From CAZAMB01 sp964501365 (lineage in GTDB: Bacteria > Planctomycetota > Phycisphaerae > UBA1845), in NCBI GenBank assembly GCA_964501365.1, contig CAZCST010000014.1, positions 332,758 through 396,757 of the forward strand: a stretch of 64,000 nt of DNA, written 5' to 3'. This document shows, piece by piece, positions 43,197 to 52,128 of the stretch (position 1 is its first letter; every line of letters begins with the position of its first letter). The notes under the pieces were generated by a model, which saw only the letters and a program-made list of their open reading frames with translations, was not told the DNA's origin and did not search any database. The position numbers were made by a program, and so were the translations under genes.

Positions 43197-43553
43197 GTGC
43201 CGCCTTTTGCCCGACACATTTTTGTCTGCACCAACGAGCGCCCATCTGATCACCCTCGCGGCTGTTGCTCGGCAAAAAACTCTCAGGCCATCCGCGACGC
43301 CCTCAAGGCCGGGACAAAAAAAGCCGGGCTCGACGGCCAGGTGCGCGTCAACGCCGCCGGCTGCCTCGACCAATGCGAACACGGGGTCACTGTCGTCGTT
43401 TATCCCGAGGCTGTCTGGTACGGCTTTGTTACGCCGAACGACGTTCACGAAATCATCCACGAACACATCATTGGCGGACGCCCCGTCGAACGACTCCGAT
43501 TGCCCGATCAATGCGTCAACACACCCCAATGCCCTCATCGCTCTCGAACATGA
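43197..43553 (+). CDS. thioredoxin-like [2Fe-2S] ferredoxin
   Basis: From GTG 43197 the protein has 118 residues and begins in the family manner with ARHIFVCTNERP. Cys11, Cys23 (or Cys24), Cys56 and Cys60 (AAGCLDQC) make the usual cluster of a thioredoxin-fold ferredoxin, as in the NuoE-like and HoxE-related Fd2 family. A short C-terminal tail holds two further Cys. An in-frame TTG at 43143 would add 18 residues read through a short AT-rich repeat, so it is rejected. The gene lies just before the transhydrogenase genes, where it may act with NAD(P)H electron flow. Confidence 0.85.
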   Translation: MPPFARHIFVCTNERPSDHPRGCCSAKNSQAIRDALKAGTKKAGLDGQVRVNAAGCLDQCEHGVTVVVYPEAVWYGFVTPNDVHEIIHEHIIGGRPVERLRLPDQCVNTPQCPHRSRT

Positions 43554-43709
43554 TGGAGCCAGCCGCCAACTTGAGCCTCGGCAGATGTTGTCCCCGTTCT
43601 TCGCAGGGATGAATTGTGGAACCCGGAGTTGTGCAAAGTATGGGTCAAGGTAAGATTCAACCCGTCAGCGCGGTTGAGTTTATAGATGGTGTAGAGAAGT
43701 TGATTTCTT

Positions 43710-44006
43710 ATGCAACAACTTGATCTGTGGTCGATGCTATTTGTTTTCATGCTCGCGACCTTCATCGGATTTGAAGTCATCCGCAACGTGTCGCGCCTCC
43801 TGCACACTCCGCTCATGTCACTGACCAACGCCATCTCCGCGATCGCGGTCGTCGGTTCGATCATCATCGCCGGCGAGCAGAAAAGCACGGCGACCACCGT
43901 CCTGGGCACCATCGCGGTGTTTGCTTCCATGACCAATATCATTAGCGGGTTCATGCTGACCGATCGCATGTTAAAGATGTTCAAGAAGCGGGAGCCCGGC
44001 AAGTGA
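43710..44006 (+). CDS. pntAB: NAD(P) transhydrogenase, alpha-2 membrane subunit
   Basis: This 98-residue protein has three transmembrane helices and corresponds to the C-terminal membrane part of PntA, which is a separate subunit in many bacteria. The core with LLHTPLMSLTNAISAIAVVG is the family signature and forms part of the proton channel. It overlaps pntB by four bases (GTGA). The NAD-binding alpha-1 subunit, normally encoded just upstream, is not here. Confidence 0.93.
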   Translation: MQQLDLWSMLFVFMLATFIGFEVIRNVSRLLHTPLMSLTNAISAIAVVGSIIIAGEQKSTATTVLGTIAVFASMTNIISGFMLTDRMLKMFKKREPGK

Positions 44007-45454
44007 ACTACGTTGACGAGCATCGACAGCTTTTTGAAAACCTGACGCAGCTTACCTACCTGGTCGCCACGGCCCTGTTCATTTTTTCGCTCAAGTGGCT
44101 CAGCCACCCGAAAACCGCGCGGCGAGGAGTGCTGGCGGGCGTATTGGCGATGACGGCGGCAATTGTCGGCACGTTTCTCCATCATGAAATCCGCCACGTC
44201 GTTCACGATTCGGGCTTCCTCCAGGCCTTCCGCTGGATCGGCATCGCCATCATCGCCGGCACGATTGTCGGCATTCCGCTGGCGATGGTTCCGCTCACGG
44301 CCGTTCCGCAGCGAACCGCACTTTCGCACTCCTTCGGCGGCCTGGCCGCGGGGCTGGTCGGTACGGCAAAATACATGCTGTGGTATGCGGAGGGTGCTGA
44401 GTCGCTCTCCAAATTCCGTATGACGGCGATCATCGTCGAGATCATTCTTGGATTTCTCACGTTCACGGGAAGCCTGATGGCGTGCGGCAAATTGCAGGAG
44501 TGGATCCCCACGCGCCCCATCACCTACAAGAATCAAAACCTGATCAATCTGGCGCTGCTGACCGTGGCTGCCGGCGTGGGAGTGCTGATCATTTTCCAGC
44601 CGATGTTGTGGTGGCTGTTCCCGCTGGTCATTCTTTTCTCACTGGCGTTTGGTGTGCTGCTGATCATCCCCATCGGCGGCGCGGACATGCCCACGGTAAT
44701 TTCACTGCTGAACGCTTATGCGGGGTTGTCGGCGGTGGCCATGGGGTTCGCACTGGAAAACAAACTTCTCATTACCGCCGGCGCATTGGACGGCTCCTCC
44801 GGCCTCATCCTCTCCATCATCATGTGCAAGGCGATGAACCGCTCTTTCACGAATGTCTTGTTCGGCGCTTTCGGACAGGTGAAGTCCGCAGCGGCGGCGG
44901 GTGAACAAAAATCTTACAAGTCCGCCACTCCGCAGGACGCCGCACAATTGCTGGAGCAGGCCCAATTGGTGGTCATCGTGCCCGGCTACGGAATGGCTGT
45001 TTCGCAGGCCCAACATCGCGTGCGCGAATTGTACGATCAGCTCACCAAGCGCGGCGTGGACGTAAAGTTTGCCATTCACCCCGTCGCGGGCCGCATGCCC
45101 GGCCACATGAACGTGCTGCTTGCCGAAGCCGAGATTCCCTACGACAAACTCATCGAAATGGACGAGATCAACCCGGAAATGCCGCGTGCCGACGTGGTGC
45201 TGGTCATCGGCGCCAACGACGTGGTCAACCCCGCCGCCCGCCACGACAAGGGCAGCCCCATCTACGGCATGCCCATTATCGATGCAGATAAGGCCAAGAC
45301 CTGTCTGGCGATCAAACGGTCCATGAACCCCGGCTTCGCCGGCATCGAGAACGAACTCTATTTCGCTGACAACACGCTCATGGTCTTCGGAGACGCCAAG
45401 GCCGTCGTCGGCGACCTCGTCAAGGAGCTTTCCGGCCAGTCTGGGATGCACTAA
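44003..45454 (+). CDS. pntB: NAD(P) transhydrogenase, beta subunit
   Basis: PntB uses the proton gradient to drive hydride transfer from NADH to NADP+. The 483-residue protein has about eight to nine helices, with GGADMPTVISLLNAYAGLSA and GALDGSSGLILS in the channel, and a C-terminal NADP-binding domain with VIVPGYGMAVSQAQH, HPVAGRMPGHMNVLLAEA and VIGANDVVNPAA. GGGAG lies eight bases before the GTG start. All motifs look intact, so the enzyme should work if an alpha-1 subunit is supplied from elsewhere. Confidence 0.96.
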   Translation: MNYVDEHRQLFENLTQLTYLVATALFIFSLKWLSHPKTARRGVLAGVLAMTAAIVGTFLHHEIRHVVHDSGFLQAFRWIGIAIIAGTIVGIPLAMVPLTAVPQRTALSHSFGGLAAGLVGTAKYMLWYAEGAESLSKFRMTAIIVEIILGFLTFTGSLMACGKLQEWIPTRPITYKNQNLINLALLTVAAGVGVLIIFQPMLWWLFPLVILFSLAFGVLLIIPIGGADMPTVISLLNAYAGLSAVAMGFALENKLLITAGALDGSSGLILSIIMCKAMNRSFTNVLFGAFGQVKSAAAAGEQKSYKSATPQDAAQLLEQAQLVVIVPGYGMAVSQAQHRVRELYDQLTKRGVDVKFAIHPVAGRMPGHMNVLLAEAEIPYDKLIEMDEINPEMPRADVVLVIGANDVVNPAARHDKGSPIYGMPIIDADKAKTCLAIKRSMNPGFAGIENELYFADNTLMVFGDAKAVVGDLVKELSGQSGMH

Positions 45455-45747
45455 CTGAACCGCGCACACTTTTCCATCAAGTTTCAATCAAGGAATTGCA
45501 CGAAAGATTCGCGCAAATTCCGCGGGCCCTTCATGTTCTCTTCAATGATGGACGAAGGGAGTGCGCAAAATGCAAAACGCAGCACAATCAATAGAGCGCG
45601 CCGCGACGCGTCATACCCGCATTTTCAATCGAAGACGGCGATATTCCCCGGCACCGAACCGCAGGAGCCAAAACCACAAGTGCGGAACAAAGCCAATTGA
45701 AAGCCCGAAATCAAGTCGCCATCGGTTTCGTGAGAAGGCGAGGTGCG

Positions 45748-46668
45748 CTAGCCAATTCGAGTCTTGTCCACCATGAGGGTGATAAAGAGAAGCGGTAGGT
45801 ATATGACGGAAGCGATAACCACGCCGCGGGCACGGAGCGTCGTACGATCAAGCACGAATCGAGCGCCACAAAGTAGGAACGCCGTGCCCAGCGCCATTGC
45901 GGCAACGGCGTACGTCGCGCCAGTCATGCCTGTCAGCGCCGGAAAGAGGCTGGCCATGAGCAACGCCACGGTGTGCGTAAGCATGTGGCGACAGGTGTGA
46001 AACCCCTTGTCGTCGCCCACAGAAAGCATCGGGTATCCGGCCACGGCGTAATCATCGCGGTACTGCCAAGCGATCGCCGCAAAGTGCGGAAGCTGCCAGA
46101 AATAAAGAATGGCAAAGAGCACCCAGGCCTGCCATGTGAGCGTTCCGCATCCGGCCGCCCACCCGATCACGGGCGGCAACGCACCCGGCACCGCCCCGAC
46201 GTACACGCACAGTGACGTGACGCGCTTGAGCGGCGTGTATACGAAGACGTAGGAAATGATGGTCAGGCCGGTGAGAATCGCCGAAAGCGGATTCACCCAG
46301 AGAAGCAAAATGAGCAGGCCAAGAACGGAAATGCCCACGCCGAATACGAGAACTTCAAAAGGCGTGAGGCGGCCCGAAGGAATGGGCCGCTCGCGCGTGC
46401 GGGCCATTCGTGCGTCAAAGTCAGCTTCGAGATATTGGTTCAGTGCGTTGGCGCCGCAGCCGACCAGCCCGATGCCGGTAAGCGCGACACCCATCCTGAT
46501 CCACGTGGCCGCATCGGCTGCCGCCGACCCGGACACGTAAAAGCCCATCATGGCGGCCACCAGCACCATCCCCGCGATTCGCGGCTTGGTCAGGTCCCAA
46601 AAAGCGTGGATGCGATGCCACGCCGTGGCGCCGGGCAATGCATCAGAGATGGCGAGGATATCGCTCAA
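45748..46668 (-). CDS. ctaB: haem O synthase (protohaem IX farnesyltransferase)
   Basis: CtaB/CyoE attaches a farnesyl group to haem B, making haem O. The 306-residue protein has about nine helices and the prenyltransferase motifs NALNQYLEADFDARMARTRER and YTPLKRVT, with YRDDYAVAGYPML in the second half. It begins with TTG and overlaps the ctaA stop by four bases (TTGA). It ends the long respiratory cluster; the next 290 bases are non-coding. Confidence 0.95.
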   Translation of the reverse strand: MSDILAISDALPGATAWHRIHAFWDLTKPRIAGMVLVAAMMGFYVSGSAAADAATWIRMGVALTGIGLVGCGANALNQYLEADFDARMARTRERPIPSGRLTPFEVLVFGVGISVLGLLILLLWVNPLSAILTGLTIISYVFVYTPLKRVTSLCVYVGAVPGALPPVIGWAAGCGTLTWQAWVLFAILYFWQLPHFAAIAWQYRDDYAVAGYPMLSVGDDKGFHTCRHMLTHTVALLMASLFPALTGMTGATYAVAAMALGTAFLLCGARFVLDRTTLRARGVVIASVIYLPLLFITLMVDKTRIG

Positions 46669-47588
46669 ATCGTCACCGTCGGGACACGCGCATCCGCCCC
46701 CCTGGGAACGGAGGGGGCAAGTCGCATGAATCCACTTACCGTCAACAGCGCGGTGCAGGCCAGCATCAGCGCCCCCACCGCCACGTGCGCCGTGGGCGCC
46801 AAAGTGGCGATCCAGCCCGGAAAGTTACCACCCATCACCCGCACCAGGAACGCGGCCCCGCCCAGCACCATTTGTGCCGCAATCAGCACCGCCATCGATT
46901 TTCCCAGAAACGCAAGCGGCTGCAACCGGGGATATTGCTCCAGCGTCCACATCGTCAACCAGCTCAACATCATGAAAACCACCAATGCCCAGAGAACGTG
47001 CGTCACCAGCGAACCGGAGCATTGGAAATGTCGATACCCGGCCCCAAGGGAGACTTGCACCAACACCGCGATGAATGAAATCACTCCGCCGTTTTGATAA
47101 AAACGCGCCCGCGAAACTTCGATCGGCGCACTCTTCAACGCAGACGAAGTCAGCAGCGCCGTCGTCGCGGCAACGCAAAATGTAACCTGTCCCCAGATGC
47201 CATGCACCATGGCAAGCGTGCGCGAAACTTCCGTCACCCGCAGGCCGCCAAGCACGCCCTGTACGATAATCATCAGCAGCGTCACCCGTGCAAGGATGCG
47301 AGCCGCCCGCGCCTCTCTCCACGATGCCACAACCGAACCGATCGCCAGCATCCCCACCGTCCACCCAATCAGCCTATGACTGTGCTCCCAAAGCTTCATC
47401 GGATCGCTGAGCCATCCCTTGGGAATCACATACGAACCATCCGACGTCGGCCAATCCGGAAAGGCCATACCTGCACCCTTTGTGGTGACGCCGGCGCCAA
47501 CGAAGATCAGGGGAAAGATGCAAACCGCTGTAAGAAGTGCCAATAGATAAGGCAACCGGCGTGCGGTGCGATGCGATCCGGCGCTCAT
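46665..47588 (-). CDS. ctaA: haem A synthase
   Basis: CtaA/COX15 oxidises the methyl group of haem O to make haem A for the oxidase. From ATG 47588 the protein has 307 residues, about eight helices, and the conserved WEHSHRLIGW, a GxxRVTE region around the second His, and paired His in later helices (MVHGIWGQ, TAHVAVGA). The start overlaps the preceding small gene by four bases. An upstream extension of the frame overlaps that gene in another frame and is rejected. Confidence 0.93.
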   Translation of the reverse strand: MSAGSHRTARRLPYLLALLTAVCIFPLIFVGAGVTTKGAGMAFPDWPTSDGSYVIPKGWLSDPMKLWEHSHRLIGWTVGMLAIGSVVASWREARAARILARVTLLMIIVQGVLGGLRVTEVSRTLAMVHGIWGQVTFCVAATTALLTSSALKSAPIEVSRARFYQNGGVISFIAVLVQVSLGAGYRHFQCSGSLVTHVLWALVVFMMLSWLTMWTLEQYPRLQPLAFLGKSMAVLIAAQMVLGGAAFLVRVMGGNFPGWIATLAPTAHVAVGALMLACTALLTVSGFMRLAPSVPRGADARVPTVTI

Positions 47589-47836
47589 GGGGAATTCCGA
47601 GGCGCCGGCGAAGAAAGGCCAAGGCGGCGGCTGCGGGAATACCAGAAGCAGACCGTGCCTGTAATGCCGAGGAGGACGAAACCGATGAAGCCGACCATCA
47701 CCCACACCCCGGCAGCAGCCCCCTTGGTCATTGGGTTATCCGGATCGCCGAAGCAGACCGAACATGCCCATACAGGCTCCGAAATGACCGCCAGCAAGGC
47801 CAGGCAACAAATCACGAAACGGCGTGGGGCCTTCAT
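47585..47836 (-). CDS. small membrane protein with CSVCFG motif, oxidase cluster
   Basis: This 83-residue protein has a signal-like helix (about residues 8-22), then CSVCFGDPDNPMTKGA on the outer face, and a second helix (about 43-63) followed by a basic tail. The CxxC could bind a metal or form a disulphide, and the position in an oxidase cluster suggests a role in copper or haem insertion, but this is inference. It overlaps both neighbours by four bases, so it is translated as part of the operon. Confidence 0.75.
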   Translation of the reverse strand: MKAPRRFVICCLALLAVISEPVWACSVCFGDPDNPMTKGAAAGVWVMVGFIGFVLLGITGTVCFWYSRSRRLGLSSPAPRNSP

Positions 47837-48039
47837 AGGTAACTCTCGTTCTTCAGCTTCCGAAGGAACCACCGGCCGTAAACCCCCATGGCGATAAAAA
47901 TCAGCCCGGACACGACTCCGCCAACCAGCAGGCCCAACTCCCCCGAAATCGTGTACTGACGGACGGCCCAGACCGCAAAGCCGCCGGCAAGAATCATCGA
48001 AATGGTGACGAAAAGAATGTGGAAAGCCTTCAGCGACAC
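47833..48039 (-). CDS. small two-helix membrane protein, oxidase cluster
   Basis: This 68-residue protein starts with GTG behind a strong AGGAGG and has two transmembrane helices (about residues 6-26 and 34-53), ending RKLKNESYL. It overlaps the next gene by four bases. No family motif is visible; its place between oxidase subunit IV and the CSVCFG protein suggests an accessory or assembly role. Confidence 0.7.
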   Translation of the reverse strand: MSLKAFHILFVTISMILAGGFAVWAVRQYTISGELGLLVGGVVSGLIFIAMGVYGRWFLRKLKNESYL

Positions 48040-48089
48040 GATTTCCTCCTTTGCACTTCAGTCTATTTTGGGCGTGTCGCACCGCAATT

Positions 48090-48467
48090 TCAATGGCCCG
48101 AGGAGTGGCCCTCGGCTCCGTGGCCCGACTCCGCCTTCACACTGACATCCCAAGTGCCATGACGGGTCAGGGCCGGGTGGTCATTGGTGGTCAGCACCGG
48201 CAAAGCCAGCAGCACCGCAAAGAAGATCGCACAAATGCCAAGGGAATACCAAATCCACAGGGAGCGCTCCCACTTGAGGTGCATGAAAATCGTGGCCACC
48301 AACGTTGCCTTCACCGTGGCGATCAGCAGCGCCACGATGACGTTGGTGTGGCCGCCGAGGTCCACGCGCGCCGCCGCAACCGTGATGACCGTCCCAATCG
48401 CAAGCGCGACGAAGACCATGATGTATACCCGTACGTGCTTGCTAATGTCCGCGTGCGATCCGCCCAT
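48090..48467 (-). CDS. ctaF: cytochrome c oxidase subunit IV (caa3 type)
   Basis: This 125-residue protein has three transmembrane helices and the pattern VRVYIMVFVALAIGTVITVAA and MHLKWERSLW-like segment of bacterial COX4 (prokaryotic subunit IV). It stabilises the oxidase core. The C-terminus is His-rich (GHGAEGHSSGH), which may bind metal. It lies 88 bases after subunit III. Confidence 0.88.
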   Translation of the reverse strand: MGGSHADISKHVRVYIMVFVALAIGTVITVAAARVDLGGHTNVIVALLIATVKATLVATIFMHLKWERSLWIWYSLGICAIFFAVLLALPVLTTNDHPALTRHGTWDVSVKAESGHGAEGHSSGH

Positions 48468-48555
48468 TTGGAAATCTCTCGAAAACGCGATGCATCACGA
48501 TGCACCCAACTCGCTTTACTATCAACGACGGGCCAGGCCCGCCATACGCCCATCC

Positions 48556-49194
48556 TCAGGCTCGATTCATCAGGTAAAGAATCGGGAACAGGAAAATCCA
48601 CACGAGATCGACGAAGTGCCAGTAAAGTCCCGTACACTCAATGCGATTGGTGTAGTATTCGGGATTGGTGTACCAGAGCTTGTGGCCAAAGAGCAGGAAA
48701 TACCCGATCACAACAATCCCACCGACAATGTGCAACGCGTGCAGGCCCGTCATCGTGAAATAGATAGCGAAGAAATTGTTGTGCGACGGACCGTGTCCGT
48801 GCGCGAGCTTCGGAATGTACTCCAGCCATATCTTCAGAACGATGAACAGCGTCGCCAGTCCGATTGTGACCGCGAGCATTGTCCGCGCACCCGCAAGATT
48901 GTTCATCTTTAACTTCGCCCAGGCCATGACCATCGTCACGCTGGAAATAATCAGGACCAGCGTATTGAATGCGCCGATGCGCCAGTCGAGTCCCGCCTCG
49001 GCATGAGTCGGCCACGCTGCAGGGCCGGCCTCCGGAGCGCCTACGCGCAGGAGGATGTAAGACGAAAACAATGCACCAAAGAGCATGACTTCGGATGCGA
49101 GGAACAGCCATGTACCGAGCTTGCCGCTGTAGAGCCCGGTGACCGGGTGCGGCTCGACGGTATGGGGCAATAGCGCGTGTGCTTGTGCCGACAA
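48556..49194 (-). CDS. ctaE: cytochrome c oxidase subunit III
   Basis: The 212-residue subunit has five transmembrane helices and the family motifs WLFLASEVMLFGALFSSY, with the conserved Glu, TGLHALHIVGG and WHFVDLVWIFLFPILYL. Five helices rather than seven is the form common in bacterial caa3 oxidases. It begins with TTG one base after the stop of subunit I, so it is co-translated. Confidence 0.95.
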   Translation of the reverse strand: MSAQAHALLPHTVEPHPVTGLYSGKLGTWLFLASEVMLFGALFSSYILLRVGAPEAGPAAWPTHAEAGLDWRIGAFNTLVLIISSVTMVMAWAKLKMNNLAGARTMLAVTIGLATLFIVLKIWLEYIPKLAHGHGPSHNNFFAIYFTMTGLHALHIVGGIVVIGYFLLFGHKLWYTNPEYYTNRIECTGLYWHFVDLVWIFLFPILYLMNRA

Positions 49195-49195
49195 A

Positions 49196-50998
49196 TTATG
49201 CCTCCGCTACGTGTTGGGGCAGAAAATCCCGCCCGGTTCGAGAAATACTGTATTCATACGGATCGCGGTGAACCACCGGCTCGGTCAGGAAGTTTCCATG
49301 CGGCGGCGGCGAAGGTGCGGACCATTCAAGCGTGGTGGCGTCCCACGGGTTTTCCGCAACCTTGCGGCCCAGCTTCCAACTGAAAAGGAAGTTGACGATG
49401 AACGGCAACTGGGCCAGCCCCAGCAGCCAAGCACCCCATGATGACATGATGGTCAATCCCTGAACGTTGGCCCCATGGTGATAGAGCGTCTGGTCATAGA
49501 GTCGCCGCGACACGCCGGCCATTCCAACGAAAAACATCGGCATGAACACGACGTTTATGAAAACAAACGACAACACAAAATGAACCCAGCCCAAGGCTGT
49601 GTTCATCGCCCGGCCTGTCACCTTGGGGTACCAAAAATAAATGCCCGCGAAAATGCCGAAAATCGTGCCCGGAGCCACAACATAATGGAAGTGGCCGATC
49701 ACGTAGTACGTATCGTGAAGCTGAATGTCTGATGCGGGAAGACCCAGCGGAAGACCCGTCAGGCCGCCGATGGCAAACATGGGCAGAAAGGCCAGGGCGA
49801 AAAGCATGGGAACCGTAAATCGGATCGCCCCCTGGTACAAACTAATAATGAATGCCGTCAGAATGATGACGGAAGGAATCGAAATGATCATCGTCGTGGT
49901 GGCGAAAAATGTGCTGATGCGTGTGCCCATGCCGGTGATAAACATGTGGTGGGCCCACACGATGAAGGACATGAAGCCCAGGAAGATCACCGCGTGCACG
50001 ATCAGGCGGTAACCCCAAAGAGCCTTACGCGTATTGTTGGCGATGATTTCACCCACGATACCCATTGCAGGGAGAATCAATACGTATACTTCCGGGTGGG
50101 CCAGGAACCAGAACAAGTGCTGCCACAAAACAGGGCTCCCGCCGCCCACACGGTCTTTCTGTATGACACCGCTGACCACCAGTCCTTCAGGCATGAAGAA
50201 ACTGGTACCGGCCAGGCGGTCCATGAGCTGGAGCACTCCCGCCGCTTCGAGCGGAGGAAACGCGAGCAAAAGCAGGAAGGCTGTGACCAGCTGCGTCCAG
50301 ACGAAAAACGGGAGGCGGTACATGGTCAGGCCTTTGGCGCGCAACTGAACAATGGTCACGATGAAATTCACCGAGCCCAGCAGCGACGATGTGATGAGGA
50401 AGACCATGCCCACGAGCCAATAGGTCTGACCCTTGGTAGCCAGGATGGACAAGGGGGCATAGGAGGTCCAACCGGAATTCGCTGCGCCACCCGGCACAAA
50501 GAAACTCGCCAGCATGACCACGCCGCCGACGAAAAACACCCAGTAGCTCATCATGTTGAGCTTGGGGAAGGCCATGTCGGGCGCGCCGATCTGAAGCGGC
50601 ATGACATAGTTGCCAAAGGCTCCGACCAGCATGGGAACCACGCCCAGAAACACCATGATGGTTCCGTGCATGGCTCCAAGCGAATTGTAAAATTCAGGAA
50701 GCATCATCCCGTCGGGCATACCCTTGGGAAAGAGCCAGCCGCCCAGTGCCAGCTTATGACCAGGGTAGGCCAACTGATAACGCATCAACATCATCAGCGA
50801 AAAGCCGAACAGGAGGAAAAGCAGGGCCGTGACGCCGTATTGAACACCGATCACCTTGTGGTCGATGGAAAAGACGTACTCGCGCCAAAAACTCAGCTCA
50901 TGCGCGTCGTGTCCATGGTGGCCTCCTGCATGTTGGTGACCCTCATGACCAGCCGAATGTTTATGGGCCGGGCTATGCGTATGCGATTGATTGGCCAT
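49196..50998 (-). CDS. ctaD: cytochrome c oxidase subunit I
   Basis: This is the catalytic subunit holding haem a and the haem a3-CuB centre where oxygen is reduced. The 600-residue protein has about twelve helices. CuB ligands are in AHPEVYVLILP (His and the cross-linked Tyr) and WAHHMF; haem ligands are in MHGTIMVF and GHFHYV. HPEVY with its Glu identifies an A-type oxidase. The N-terminal ~34 residues hold eleven His, an unusual metal-binding-like extension. ATG 50998 is preceded by AGGA. Confidence 0.97.
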   Translation of the reverse strand: MANQSHTHSPAHKHSAGHEGHQHAGGHHGHDAHELSFWREYVFSIDHKVIGVQYGVTALLFLLFGFSLMMLMRYQLAYPGHKLALGGWLFPKGMPDGMMLPEFYNSLGAMHGTIMVFLGVVPMLVGAFGNYVMPLQIGAPDMAFPKLNMMSYWVFFVGGVVMLASFFVPGGAANSGWTSYAPLSILATKGQTYWLVGMVFLITSSLLGSVNFIVTIVQLRAKGLTMYRLPFFVWTQLVTAFLLLLAFPPLEAAGVLQLMDRLAGTSFFMPEGLVVSGVIQKDRVGGGSPVLWQHLFWFLAHPEVYVLILPAMGIVGEIIANNTRKALWGYRLIVHAVIFLGFMSFIVWAHHMFITGMGTRISTFFATTTMIISIPSVIILTAFIISLYQGAIRFTVPMLFALAFLPMFAIGGLTGLPLGLPASDIQLHDTYYVIGHFHYVVAPGTIFGIFAGIYFWYPKVTGRAMNTALGWVHFVLSFVFINVVFMPMFFVGMAGVSRRLYDQTLYHHGANVQGLTIMSSWGAWLLGLAQLPFIVNFLFSWKLGRKVAENPWDATTLEWSAPSPPPHGNFLTEPVVHRDPYEYSISRTGRDFLPQHVAEA

Positions 50999-51128
50999 CA
51001 AAAAATCCTGCTAATAACTTCCACCGGGTTCATCTTGATCCGAAATTTCAAATTGGAGACTTCAGAGACGTATGCTTCCGCACAACCTGAGACTCTCCTG
51101 ACATCAACTTCTCGAATTCCGCCGCGCT

Positions 51129-52010
51129 CTAGTCCTCAAATCCTTCAGCCGGCTTGAGTTTCTCCGCCATCCATGCATCCACTTTTTGCTGCGACTGCAC
51201 ATACATTACAGCGCGCATGGAGTAGTGGTTGTTGCCGCAAAGTTGCGCACAGGCGACTTCAAAATTCCCTTCCAGCGTCGGAGTAAACCAAACCGGGATT
51301 CGCATGCCGGGAATGGCGTCTTGCTTGACGCGCATCACCGGCAGGAAAAAGCTGTGAATGACATCCTTCGCGGTAATCTCAATGAAAATCGGGCGATTCA
51401 CCGGAATGTGCAGTTCACCCGACACAACATCATCAGCGCTCGCCGTGTCGCCGTGATCCAAACCCAGGACGTTTGTCGCGGTGTTTACCTGACTTGGATC
51501 GATCTTTCCGAATTTTCCGTCGGCGCCGGGGTATTGGAAATTCCACGCGAATTGCTCGCCGACAACGCGAACGCGAAACGGATTATCCTCGGGCTTGGGC
51601 GGCTCGCCGCGTGCGGTTCGCCAGATGGGGACGGAAAAACCGACCAGGACCGCAGCTTCAAACAGCGCAACAACGACTTCGGAATACTTGGACGCCTTGG
51701 CCTTGATCGGAATGGGATTGGCACGGTGGTCGGATCGCTGGCGAAACTTCACCAGACAATAGACAAAGAAAATTCCCCATCCCACAAAAATAATCGCCAT
51801 GAAAACATGCATGACGTTGATGAGGTTATCGATGCCCTTGTTTCCCTCAGCCGCAAGTGTAATTCCGGTCGGGCCGTAATCGCCGTCGATGTGCACACTG
51901 GGGTCGGGCTTGGCGGCGGCCGCCTGGGCGAAAGCCGGCGACACTGCCACCGTCGAAAAGGTCAGAGCAGCGGCCAACGCCAGAAGTCCTATTGCATGTT
52001 TACGGATCAA
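51129..52010 (-). CDS. ctaC: cytochrome c oxidase subunit II
   Basis: This subunit holds the CuA centre that takes electrons from the donor. From TTG 52010, seven bases after GGAG, it has 293 residues: a signal peptide ending SPAFAQ, two transmembrane helices, and a C-terminal cupredoxin domain with the CuA site CAQLCGNNHYSM and its upstream His in VIHSFFLP. No haem-binding CXXCH is fused to it, unlike many caa3 oxidases, so electrons must come from another carrier. An ATG at 52052 also keeps the frame but lies in a repeat-like spacer. Confidence 0.93.
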   Translation of the reverse strand: MIRKHAIGLLALAAALTFSTVAVSPAFAQAAAAKPDPSVHIDGDYGPTGITLAAEGNKGIDNLINVMHVFMAIIFVGWGIFFVYCLVKFRQRSDHRANPIPIKAKASKYSEVVVALFEAAVLVGFSVPIWRTARGEPPKPEDNPFRVRVVGEQFAWNFQYPGADGKFGKIDPSQVNTATNVLGLDHGDTASADDVVSGELHIPVNRPIFIEITAKDVIHSFFLPVMRVKQDAIPGMRIPVWFTPTLEGNFEVACAQLCGNNHYSMRAVMYVQSQQKVDAWMAEKLKPAEGFED

Positions 52011-52063
52011 CGACAAACTCCCGTACTTCGTCTCTTGGTCGGTGGGTGACATCACCCTCACCT

Positions 52064-52088
52064 GCCCTCTCCCAGCCCGGGAGAGGGC
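52064..52088. terminator. strong hairpin between cupredoxin and oxidase genes
   Basis: GCCCTCTCCC (52064-52073) pairs perfectly with GGGAGAGGGC (52079-52088) across five bases. It lies 40 bases after the cupredoxin stop and 54 bases before the subunit II start on the minus strand. It lacks a T run, so it may be an RNA-stabilising or processing element, or a dispersed repeat, rather than a full terminator. Confidence 0.5.
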
Positions 52089-52128
52089 TCGAATGTCTGG
52101 ATTCCAGTCTTGCGTTGACAGCCAGTGA

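Noticed and set aside
43535..44536. A 333-codon minus-strand frame over the start of the transhydrogenase genes
   Set aside because: The overlapping plus-strand pntAB and pntB are certain; this frame is a shadow.
45561..45776. A 71-codon frame after pntB
   Set aside because: Its Arg/Ser/Pro-rich product, lack of a ribosome site and overlap with ctaB argue against a gene.
49946..51157. A 403-codon plus-strand frame opposite oxidase subunit I
   Set aside because: It is rich in His, Gln, Arg and Asp as expected from the complement of a membrane-protein gene and has no motif.
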